This document shows positions 45,206-52,202 of a stretch of DNA of 52,202 bases, piece by piece. Position numbers and translations under genes: made by a program. Numbering within the stretch: the stretch's first letter is position 1; the number at the start of each line of letters is the position of its first letter. The notes beneath the pieces were generated by a model, which was not told the DNA's origin, did not search any database, and saw only the letters and a list, made by a program, of their open reading frames with translations. The DNA lies in contig NZ_JASJOF010000015.1 of the NCBI RefSeq assembly GCF_030163795.1, forward strand, positions 1 through 52,202. Direction: 5' to 3'. Source of the DNA: Roseicyclus marinus. GTDB lineage: Bacteria > Pseudomonadota > Alphaproteobacteria > Rhodobacterales > Rhodobacteraceae.

Positions 45206-45711
45206 TCGGCCCAAAGCGGACATTCGGACCTTGTCTAACTCTTTTGCGACATGACGCTAGAGCGTACGTGGCCTCGTCGTTCATATCGCCAAAAGAAATC
45301 CAGCAGCGTTGTTTCTTGACTGCGAGGAGAGCACCTCCCAACAAGATGATCCTTTCTACAAAGTCATCAGAGTGTAACCCTGTACCCCCCAGCATTGCAC
45401 CGCGACAAACTCTAGCGCCATCTGAACCACTGAACCGCCGAGAATGCAGGGGCAACCAGACGAGCGCGCCAGATTAGTTGACATCGCCAAAAGCCGTCGT
45501 ATTCTGAACTGATCGATGAATCTAGATAGGCGTCGCCTAGGTACTAGTTACGCACGTCAGTTATCTTATTATAGCGATTGCTGCTTGTATGCGGGCGGAA
45601 CAAACACCGGTAGATGTTTAGCGCGCAGGCGACAAGTTTTAATAATATGCTGCCCATTCGCGAATTTATGTCAAGAGGGCGTCTGATATCGTACTGAATG
45701 TTGCAAAAGCA
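45206..45711. other. 506-bp gap, change to A+T-rich DNA
   Basis: No gene I can support. Overlapping frames on both strands around 45192-45477 have no ribosome site or family. A T-rich composition begins near 45.2 kb and continues through the GGDEF genes. Confidence 0.35.
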
Positions 45712-47073
45712 TTGAATGCTAGAAGTTTCTTGCTCCGTCACTTTGCAAGATCCTCTCTAGCGTGCGGTATTTTTCTAGTTGTTTTAATTTTTTATTCCTC
45801 AACCGGGCATAATCACGCAGCATTCAGTATTCAGTCAAAAATTCTGCTCTGCCTGCTATTTGTATTTGTGTGTTTTGCGCCAATATATCGAAGTGGCCGT
45901 TCGTGGCGCGCTGCCGGAGCGGCGCTATTAGTATATTTGTTAATATCATTCATGTCGCTTCCCAGTTCCAACATGAGCGTTGCGCTATTTGTCGACGTTC
46001 ATATTTTTCACGAGGCGACAGCGCGATCTGGCACCGGTACTCGTCTACTTATCCTTGCTCTTTTTCTCCCCCTGTTCCTCCATTTGAATGCTGGCGCGCA
46101 GATTCTGAGACATAAGCCGATAACGCTCCTTCAGAGAAATGTTACGTCTCCTCTCGTGATAGCGATATCTACTGCAAACCTTCTTTCTTACTCAACGTTT
46201 GGAGGGATAATTGACGTCAATTTAAGCCCGCCCACTGCCATGTCACTTCTTTTCATCTCCGCAGCGGCCGCTGTGCGAAGTTCATTTTATCGGCCCTATC
46301 GTTATATATACTTCTATAGAGAATTCGCGCTTTTCGATATTATTTCTTTAATAATGATCTTTGCGCTTCCATCGGTTCTGTACTACGCATCGCTCTTGTT
46401 TTTTCGTGCAAGTTTTCTTTTCAGCTTTTTCCCCACAATCATACTAAGCGCCTACATTTTCTATCTTTTGGGGTCAAATTATACTACCTTTTTAGCTGGA
46501 TTGCGCAGGCGCAGTTCAAAACAAAATCGATTGGCTGAATGGGCGTCGAAACACGACTTGAGAACAGGATTGTTTAACAGAAGCGCTTTTGACGAAATAT
46601 CGGCCTCTCACAAAAGCAATTCAATATCAGCCATCCTAATGGTCGACATTGATCGTTTCAAGGCTGTGAATGATAACTACGGTCACTTCGTTGGCGATGC
46701 CGTGATCGAAAATGTTTCGCGTATAATTCAGCGCAGCGTGCGTTCGAGTGATATTTGTGTGCGTTGGGGTGGAGAAGAGTATTTGGTGCTTCTTGATAAT
46801 TGCACACGCGAAAATGCTCAGGTTGTCGCGGAGAAAATTAGGTCCTCTGTTGAAGCCTCGAATACAAGAGAGCTGCCAGCGGTTACGGTGAGTATTGGGG
46901 GAGCAATGCGACACAACATGGACCTCAATTTTGATGAAGTGGCGCGGGAGGCGGATAGAAACCTTTACATCGCGAAGCGCGCTGGAAGAAACAGGGTTTC
47001 TTTCGGCGGGGCTGAACTAGCTCCTACACGGTCTGACGTGTTAGATCATGGGAACAACGCTCGGTACCACTAG
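45712..47073 (+). CDS. Membrane diguanylate cyclase (GGDEF)
   Basis: A 453-residue protein. The first about 270 residues contain seven to eight hydrophobic helices. The GGDEF domain covers about 285-435, with NRSAFDEI, VDIDRFKAVNDNYGH, the active site GGEEY (353-357) and an inhibitory site RSSD at 344-347, correctly five residues before it. It should make cyclic di-GMP with product inhibition. Only a TTG at 45712 is available as start; no ribosome site is obvious. Codon use and low GC differ from the core genes, suggesting transfer. Confidence 0.85.
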   Translation: MNARSFLLRHFARSSLACGIFLVVLIFYSSTGHNHAAFSIQSKILLCLLFVFVCFAPIYRSGRSWRAAGAALLVYLLISFMSLPSSNMSVALFVDVHIFHEATARSGTGTRLLILALFLPLFLHLNAGAQILRHKPITLLQRNVTSPLVIAISTANLLSYSTFGGIIDVNLSPPTAMSLLFISAAAAVRSSFYRPYRYIYFYREFALFDIISLIMIFALPSVLYYASLLFFRASFLFSFFPTIILSAYIFYLLGSNYTTFLAGLRRRSSKQNRLAEWASKHDLRTGLFNRSAFDEISASHKSNSISAILMVDIDRFKAVNDNYGHFVGDAVIENVSRIIQRSVRSSDICVRWGGEEYLVLLDNCTRENAQVVAEKIRSSVEASNTRELPAVTVSIGGAMRHNMDLNFDEVAREADRNLYIAKRAGRNRVSFGGAELAPTRSDVLDHGNNARYH

Positions 47074-47088
47074 GTATCGTGCAATATC

Positions 47089-47823
47089 CTAAGCTGTGGG
47101 CGGCATCTCTTGCACTTCAAGACGGGCCTTTCCGCTTCGTTTTGCCTTATACAGGGCTGAGTCTGCAGAACGAAACGCAACAGCAAGATCGCCTCCTTTT
47201 GGAATTTCACAGGCGCCGATGGAAACAGTCACTGATAGGTTTTGTGGTCCTATTTCAGATTTAAATGGGAATGGGCGCAGTAGGGCAGTTTTAATATAGC
47301 CTATATTAGATATTCTGGTGTTTCTGAGCAGAATGCCAAACTCTTCGCCGCCAAGTCGCCCCACAAGATCGTCCACGCGCAGGGTCCGAGCAAGAATATA
47401 GCCAACGCTACGGAGGCATTCATCGCCAACTTCATGACCCCATGTATCGTTGATGGCCTTGAAATTATCTATATCGAGAACGAGCAAGACCGCGTATGCA
47501 TCCTTTTCCACGATTTCGGCGCAACTTTTCATAAAAAATCGTCTATTGGGAAGATTGGTTAAATGGTCAAATCGCGAAAGTCTGACGAGCGACTTCTGAA
47601 GACCAGCCTGTTTGATAAGGATTAGAAAGAACGAAGCAACAAACGGCCCACCAACGATCAATCCATTCAGAATAAGATACTGAAGTGATAATTTGGGCCC
47701 CATATTAGAGATGCGGTTAAAGGCAACATTGAAAATTATAATGAGGCCCAAAAATATCATAACCTTAAATACAAGATCTACTCGGCTTCTTGGAGATATC
47801 CACTTGTAAAATTTATGCCACAT
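47089..47823 (-). CDS. Short membrane diguanylate cyclase (GGDEF)
   Basis: A 244-residue protein with two N-terminal membrane helices (about 20-75) and a GGDEF domain (about 85-240): FDHLTNLPNRRFF, VLDIDNFKAINDTWGHEVGDE, the active site GGEEF (158-162) and an inhibitory RVDD at 149-152. Predicted active cyclase. Convergent with the GGDEF gene before it, 15 bases between stops. Confidence 0.88.
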   Translation of the reverse strand: MWHKFYKWISPRSRVDLVFKVMIFLGLIIIFNVAFNRISNMGPKLSLQYLILNGLIVGGPFVASFFLILIKQAGLQKSLVRLSRFDHLTNLPNRRFFMKSCAEIVEKDAYAVLLVLDIDNFKAINDTWGHEVGDECLRSVGYILARTLRVDDLVGRLGGEEFGILLRNTRISNIGYIKTALLRPFPFKSEIGPQNLSVTVSIGACEIPKGGDLAVAFRSADSALYKAKRSGKARLEVQEMPPTA

Positions 47824-48147
47824 GTCTTCCTGAGTTACGCGATTGAGTCAGGATCGTGTCGGGTATCTTATCCTGAGCGCCGAATTCGATTAATGCTAAT
47901 GGTTGAGTTTGCTCGTCAATCGGTTTGGGTCAAGCATATTTGCTCTTACTTGCTTCAGTTTTTTCGGATGCCGCCGTCGGCGCGTCGTTTCGCACCTGGA
48001 AAAATGTTCGTCATTGACGCTGGGTTGCTTGAGCCATTCCCTTGATCTCTAATAATTATCAATATGTTGGCATCCAATCTCGGCTCTCAACTACAACTTG
48101 CCGCATGTTCATATTGCAGATAGCCTCTCGCGAACGAGGGTCAGACC
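47824..48147. other. Divergent promoter gap, about 324 bp
   Basis: Holds the promoters for the short GGDEF gene (minus) and the composite GGDEF-EAL gene (plus). A short plus frame at 47815-48045 has no recognisable product. Confidence 0.35.
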
Positions 48148-50730
48148 ATGATGAATAGCTTAAGAGCTGCCGCTTTTCTCAGCTTGGTGGTGGGCAGCAT
48201 TTCGGGCCTCGCCGTCGGGATTTACCAATTCCAGCGGATATTCGCAGCCAACGTCGCGGAAGTGCGGCGCGACGCCCTGCTTGCTGTCGATACCGTCGAG
48301 CTGTTGGTCCAGAATATGCGCCTTGCGGCTACGACCGTTGCAGCAAATATTGATCCTGATGATCTCGCCGGCAGCGCAGAAGTGTTCTGGCAGTCTGTGA
48401 AGCAGGAGTGGCCTAGTCTTAGGACGATGCTCGTCATCGACCCATCCGGTGTGATCGTTGCAGATCTTGGCCGGGACGGCGCGGCGGTAGGAACGGATGT
48501 TTCGTTTCGGGACTATTTCTTGGAAGTGATCTCGGGGCGCGAAGCCGTTTACTATGTGGATGCGCCGATCATCTCGACTTTCGACGACCGATGGGTTCTG
48601 CCGGTCAGCGCCCCCGTATTGGATGAAAACCTCGGTGTACAAGGCGTCGTAACCGCGAGCGTTGCGGAAAGTTATTTCGATCCTACCGGGTGGCAAAGCC
48701 TCGGACAGGGTAGCCAAGTTTATCTGGTGTCAATGGAGACGGGTGGTGTAGCCGCCCTCCAGCCTGATATGCCCTTGCTCCCGTCTGGCGAGAGCGCTGA
48801 CGCCGCAGTTTTGGAGGCAATGAGGGGATCGGGGGGGCGATTGGCTATCCCGGGTCAGACAGCCTTCGGAAGCGTCACTAGCTTCGGCAGTCTTGGCGTC
48901 ATTGTTTCGCGGCCATCCATGGCCATTAGGCACTTAGCGATCAGATCCGGAGCGATCAGCGGACTTCTTGTTGCAGCCGCCGCCGCCTTTTTGGCGATAG
49001 CTATTCTCCGCGGAAAGATGGTTCTGGATCGAGTGCGGCGCGATGCTGCGAGACTGACCGAGTTGCAGCAGCACCAGCGCCTTGCAACAGCTGCTGGTGG
49101 TGTTGGGATTTGGGTTGTCGATGTCCGAAAGGGAACCGTGGTCTGGGATGACCTGATGTTCCAGCAATTCGGCGTCGATCGCGCGAACTTCGGCGGCACA
49201 CTTCAGGATGTGAGTGCATGGCTGCACCCTGACGATGTCGAAGCGGTGATGTCCAAGTTCGAGGCTGCGTTGAAGACAGGCACGGACTTCGAAAACCAAT
49301 ATCGTATCGTAACACCAGCTGGTGAAGAACGCATGATGCGGTCACGGGCGACCATAACGATTGGCCAGGACGGTAAGCCGGAAAGAGCCATCGGCGTCAA
49401 TGTCGACGTAACGCAAGAGGTTTCCAACGAGCGGTCCCTTAGAACAGCGTTGGAGCGGATTGAGTGGGATGCTTCCCATGATCAGCTCACTGGTGTCGGA
49501 AACAGACGTGGATTTGCTAAACATGTGGAGGAGCTGGCTCGAAGCCAGGTCGCCGAAGCTGAGATGGCGGTCGTGTTGCTCGACATCGATCAATTCAAAC
49601 TGATCAACGACGTATACGGCCATGTGGGAGGAGATCATCTTCTTTCGGCGGTTGCCGCAAATATCAGGTCGATCTTGCTGCCAGAAGACTTTTTGGGACG
49701 CCTTGGAGGAGACGAATTTGTTGTTATCCTTTACGGGCCACAGATCCGAGAGCGTGCTATAGAGCTCAGCGACCGTATTTTGGAAGTATCCAGGCAATCT
49801 GTATTTTTTGGCGACAAAGTCATTCGATACACTTCTAGCGTTGGGATTTCTGTTGGACCCTTGTCAGCAGCCAATAGGATTCTCGAGGATGCCGATATCG
49901 CCCTGTACGAGGCGAAGACTGCCGGGCGAAATCAGGCGCAAATCTTTAACAAGGAAATGCGCCTCAGAACGGAAAACAAGAAGCGTCTTGCCGACGATCT
50001 CTCCGTTGCCGTTGAGAATGGGCAGATCGGTATCCGGCTGCAACCACAGATTTGCGCTCACACTGGCGCTCTGGCAGGTGTAGAGGCCCTTGTGCGTTGG
50101 TGGCATCCAGTTCGGGGCGAACTTTCCCCGATCGAATTCCTACCTCTCGCGAGCGAAATCGGCGTGATGGCAGATATCGATGCGGTTGTCATGGCTGAGG
50201 CCTTAAAGGCGGCAACAAGTCTTGCAGATCGCGGTATCGTCTTCCCAAGGCTTTCGCTGAACGTGAGTTTGGAGCGCCTTATAGCCCCCAGCCTTGTCTC
50301 TGATGTTGAAGCGATCTCAAGCTTTGATGGACGTATCATATTCGAGCTTCTGGAGGTCACGGACTTTAGCGTAGCAAATAGCGACGTATTCGACCGGATT
50401 AATCGCTTGCGTGACTTGGGCGTTCAGTTTGCTGTTGATGACTTTGGATCTGGACACGCATCACTTACGACGCTCTTAGCGCTGGAGCCGGACTACGTGA
50501 AAATCGACAAACGGCTTGTGATTGAAGGTATCCGCGACGGCCAAAAGCCCTCGCCATACCTGACAACCATCATCGAGCTATGCCAACGCATGAAGATATC
50601 GATAGTCGCCGAAGGCGTGGAGACCCAGGAAAGTGCCAACGCTCTGACGATGTTGGGCGTGGAGTTTTTGCAGGGCTACCATTTCGGTCATCCGCTCACC
50701 TTGGATGAGTTTTACGCATGGAAGCAGTAG
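48148..50730 (+). CDS. Cache-PAS-GGDEF-EAL c-di-GMP protein
   Basis: An 860-residue sensor. Membrane helix 1 (about 5-25), a periplasmic Cache domain (about 35-265), helix 2 (about 270-295), a PAS domain (about 320-430), GGDEF (about 450-605) with VLLDIDQFKLINDVYGH and GGDEF at 520-524, and EAL (about 620-855) with EAL at 646-648, FELLEVTD, AVDDFGSG, YVKIDKRLV, VAEGVET and LQGYHF. The phosphodiesterase residues are complete. The site five residues before GGDEF is LPED rather than RxxD, so cyclase product inhibition is unlikely. GAGGG lies 8 bases before the ATG. The balance of synthesis and breakdown cannot be read from sequence. Confidence 0.93.
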   Translation: MMNSLRAAAFLSLVVGSISGLAVGIYQFQRIFAANVAEVRRDALLAVDTVELLVQNMRLAATTVAANIDPDDLAGSAEVFWQSVKQEWPSLRTMLVIDPSGVIVADLGRDGAAVGTDVSFRDYFLEVISGREAVYYVDAPIISTFDDRWVLPVSAPVLDENLGVQGVVTASVAESYFDPTGWQSLGQGSQVYLVSMETGGVAALQPDMPLLPSGESADAAVLEAMRGSGGRLAIPGQTAFGSVTSFGSLGVIVSRPSMAIRHLAIRSGAISGLLVAAAAAFLAIAILRGKMVLDRVRRDAARLTELQQHQRLATAAGGVGIWVVDVRKGTVVWDDLMFQQFGVDRANFGGTLQDVSAWLHPDDVEAVMSKFEAALKTGTDFENQYRIVTPAGEERMMRSRATITIGQDGKPERAIGVNVDVTQEVSNERSLRTALERIEWDASHDQLTGVGNRRGFAKHVEELARSQVAEAEMAVVLLDIDQFKLINDVYGHVGGDHLLSAVAANIRSILLPEDFLGRLGGDEFVVILYGPQIRERAIELSDRILEVSRQSVFFGDKVIRYTSSVGISVGPLSAANRILEDADIALYEAKTAGRNQAQIFNKEMRLRTENKKRLADDLSVAVENGQIGIRLQPQICAHTGALAGVEALVRWWHPVRGELSPIEFLPLASEIGVMADIDAVVMAEALKAATSLADRGIVFPRLSLNVSLERLIAPSLVSDVEAISSFDGRIIFELLEVTDFSVANSDVFDRINRLRDLGVQFAVDDFGSGHASLTTLLALEPDYVKIDKRLVIEGIRDGQKPSPYLTTIIELCQRMKISIVAEGVETQESANALTMLGVEFLQGYHFGHPLTLDEFYAWKQ

Positions 50731-50809
50731 GCTGAAGTTAGGGTCAGGCCCCATAAACTGGCTTGAGGCTCCACGGGCTGTATGACTCAAGCTCCCAAAG
50801 AGAGGGGGC

Positions 50810-51063
50810 ATGATCATCGGGTATTTCTGGTTGACCGACGCGCAGATGGACCGGCTGCGGCCGTTCTTTCCGAAGTCCAGAGGCATGCCGCGGGTGGATG
50901 ACCGGCGGGAACTAAGCGGGATACTCTACATTCAGGAGAACGGGTTGCAGTAGAAGGACGCGCCGGCCGGTTATGGGCCGCCGAAGACGCTCTGCAACCG
51001 GTTCGTGCGCTGGTCGCGCATAGGCGTGTTCGCCAGGATCTTTGCCGTGACGATGTGCCCCCA
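50810..51063 (+). pseudogene. Broken IS5-family transposase
   Basis: An IS5/IS427-type transposase start: YFWLTDAQMDRLRPFFPKS, MPRVDDRRELSGILYI, then an in-frame TAG at 50951-50953 where such proteins have Trp in GLRWxDAP, followed by KDAPAGYGPPKTLCNRFVRWSRIGVFARIF. Homology stops near 51060 and the rest of the gene is missing. A terminal-repeat-like AGGGTCAGGCCCCATAAA lies at about 50741, directly after the stop of the preceding gene. Confidence 0.75.
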
Positions 51064-51399
51064 ACTTCTCTTTCTTCGGCACCGTCATCGACCGTTTAAC
51101 TCATCCAGAAATCGACGCCACAGACGCAGAGTAGGCCTATACAGCATTAGCTGGTCCTCCCTTGAGTGATATGTAGCGCATCTTTTCGCCCCGAGTTTCC
51201 GAAGTGAAGACACCGGCGAAGAGTGGCAAAAAGGATGAAAATATAGGTCTAACGCTCCTGAAGTATACTTTGCAGCAACGCTTAAGAAGCCATTTTTTTG
51301 TGTTGACGCCTGTTGCGTCATCAATGCAAGAGACTATTGGATTTTTCTTAAAATAAGCTTAAAGATCCATTCATAAATTAGCATCAGAGGAGAGAGTAA
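51064..51399. other. A+T-rich gap upstream of H-NS gene
   Basis: No gene I can support; a 79-codon minus-strand frame (51085-51324) has no known domain. The last about 60 bases are strongly A+T-rich and likely hold the promoter of the H-NS-type gene. Confidence 0.35.
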
Positions 51400-51732
51400 T
51401 TGTCTCAGCCCAATCTTGATACTATGTCGCTTGCCGAACTCCAAGATCTTCAGAAGAAGATCGCTGTCGCAATTCATACCTTTGAACAGCGTAGAATTGC
51501 TGAGGCTCGTGCCAAGCTTGAAGCAACGGCTCGCGAGCTTGGTGTAAGCTTAGAAGACATCATGGGCGGCAGTGCTAAAGGCAAGACCAAGGGTAGGTCT
51601 GGCCCAACAGGAGCCCCGAAATTCCGTCATCCGGAAAATCCGGCATTGACTTGGACGGGCCGTGGCCGTCGTCCTACGTGGTTCATAGAGGTCGTAGAGG
51701 CGGGCATCAGTGAAGAGTCGATGAAAGTTTGA
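51400..51732 (+). CDS. H-NS/HvrA-type nucleoid protein
   Basis: A 110-residue H-NS family protein. The N-terminal coiled coil (about 9-55) mediates oligomerisation. A linker of about 58-72 is Gly/Lys-rich. The C-terminal DNA-binding motif RHPENPALTWTGRGRRPTWF (about 80-99) is the signature of the family and of HvrA in Rhodobacter. The start is TTG, with AGGAGAG 7 bases upstream; the next ATG (51424) would cut part of the coil. Such proteins silence A+T-rich foreign DNA, and it lies beside such a block. Confidence 0.88.
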   Translation: MSQPNLDTMSLAELQDLQKKIAVAIHTFEQRRIAEARAKLEATARELGVSLEDIMGGSAKGKTKGRSGPTGAPKFRHPENPALTWTGRGRRPTWFIEVVEAGISEESMKV

Positions 51733-51832
51733 TTGCTGCTGGAATTTGTGCGCCACTCCCCAACCCGTGGACAGACTTCCGTGTAATTTAAGCTACTGAC
51801 TGCACCTGCTAATCGGTTCCAATGCGTTTACC
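51733..51832. other. Short gap after H-NS gene
   Basis: 100 bases with no terminator of the T-run type and no gene seen. Confidence 0.25.
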
Positions 51833-51868
51833 GTTGGCCACGGCGGGCGGATGTCCGCCATGGCCAAC
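51833..51868. repeat. 14-bp inverted repeat, 8-base loop
   Basis: Left arm 51833-51846 and right arm 51855-51868 pair over 14 bp with one G-U or mismatch position. No T-run. It could be an element end, a terminator, or a recombination site; its origin is not clear. Confidence 0.55.
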
Positions 51869-51955
51869 GCAGGGACAACGCCCCCTGAGTCGTGATAACC
51901 TGCCCCCGTCGGCAAGACCGAAGAAGGGTGGGCACGGTGGACAGGAGGTAGTCCC

Positions 51956-52135
51956 ATGTCCGCCGAACTTCTTCCCGTCCTCCGTCCGACCCGAGTTCCC
52001 TGGAACAAGGTAACCGCCCGGTTGGCACCGCCTGCCGGATTTCAGCGTGAGGCTCTAAGACACGTGCATAACGATGTCGTTTGCGACGTCTCTTATGTGC
52101 GGAGGGGCTATGCGGGGCGAGGTTCTGGGTGTTGA
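51956..52135 (+). CDS. Possible small ORF before IS66
   Basis: A 59-codon frame with a good AGGAGG ribosome site 7 bases ahead of its ATG (ACAGGAGGTAGTCCC). The product (MSAELLPVLRPTRVPW start, then mixed residues) shows no domain I know, and it overlaps the first codons of the transposase gene in another frame. May be a relic of a mobile element. Confidence 0.3.
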   Translation: MSAELLPVLRPTRVPWNKVTARLAPPAGFQREALRHVHNDVVCDVSYVRRGYAGRGSGC

Positions 52136-52202
52136 GCGCCGCCGGCGTTGGGACGACGAGGCAAAGCTGGCGATCGTGAGCGCGGTTGGGATCGGCGGCG
52201 CG
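52110..52202 (+). CDS. IS66-type transposase subunit TnpA, partial
   Basis: The first 31 codons of a gene cut by the window edge: MRGEVLGVERRRRWDDEAK, then LAIVSAVGIGGA. This matches the start of the small IS66-family protein (TnpA/IS66 Orf1), which is a helix-turn-helix protein made together with TnpB and TnpC. GGAGGGG directly precedes the ATG. Rest of the element lies outside the window. Confidence 0.75.
   Translation, partial: MRGEVLGVERRRRWDDEAKLAIVSAVGIGGA

Noticed and set aside
45192-45477. Overlapping 87- and 91-codon frames on opposite strands
   Set aside because: Neither has a ribosome site or a recognisable domain; composition fits non-coding DNA.

Overview
The window looks like the chromosome of a marine-type alphaproteobacterium of the family Rhodobacteraceae (Roseobacter group). 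The signs are high GC in most of the sequence, a homodimeric-type aa3 oxidase subunit I with a DUF2244 gene beside it, the dac-tmk-holB-tatD-MBL gene order, Lrp-type regulators in tandem and overlapping, and many short Shine-Dalgarno-led operons. This is inferred from gene content and protein style; no search was run.

Bases 1-30041 are ordinary core genome. In order they hold: an 8-oxoguanine deaminase-like amidohydrolase, a small CAP-domain lipoprotein, ilvC with two overlapping Lrp/AsnC regulators divergent from it, a UbiH-type hydroxylase, a pyrimidine 5'-nucleotidase-like HAD enzyme, a GntR regulator overlapping the 3' end of a membrane GT2 glycosyltransferase, carA, a YqeY/GatB-type protein, a 54-residue secreted peptide, a membrane AraC regulator, DUF2244-ctaD, exoD-like, lipB, a membrane LytTR regulator divergent from a DUF2306 protein, a peptidoglycan-binding-domain protein, tRNA-Leu(GAG), an FAH-family enzyme, an ABC exporter, a DUF1330 protein, a Hint-domain protein, and a long minus-strand operon SPOR lipoprotein - D,D-carboxypeptidase - tmk - holB - tatD - PhnP-like MBL hydrolase - AEC permease.

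A tRNA-Ser(UGA) at 30262-30351 marks a sharp change. From there to about 45.2 kb the content is accessory. It starts with a minus-strand group of a soluble FtsH-like AAA+/M41 protease, a zinc-knuckle/GIY-YIG nuclease-like protein and an all-helical unknown. Next come a zone of about 128-bp periodic degenerate repeats, a MarR regulator, a methionine catabolism locus of mde type (methionine gamma-lyase, a 2-oxo-acid dehydrogenase E1 and a divergent Lrp regulator), a MerR - methyltransferase - GNAT - rsgA run, and a DUF3883 protein. The block ends at an eroded recombinase-like fragment with an in-frame stop.

From about 45.2 to 51.8 kb the DNA is visibly richer in A+T. It carries three cyclic-di-GMP enzymes (two GGDEF proteins and one Cache-PAS-GGDEF-EAL protein), a broken IS5-type transposase, and an H-NS/HvrA-like nucleoid protein. 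The window ends inside the first gene of an IS66-type element. The most interesting uncharacterised unit is the protease/nuclease/helical-protein group next to tRNA-Ser, which could be a defence or mobile-element maintenance module. That role is inferred only.
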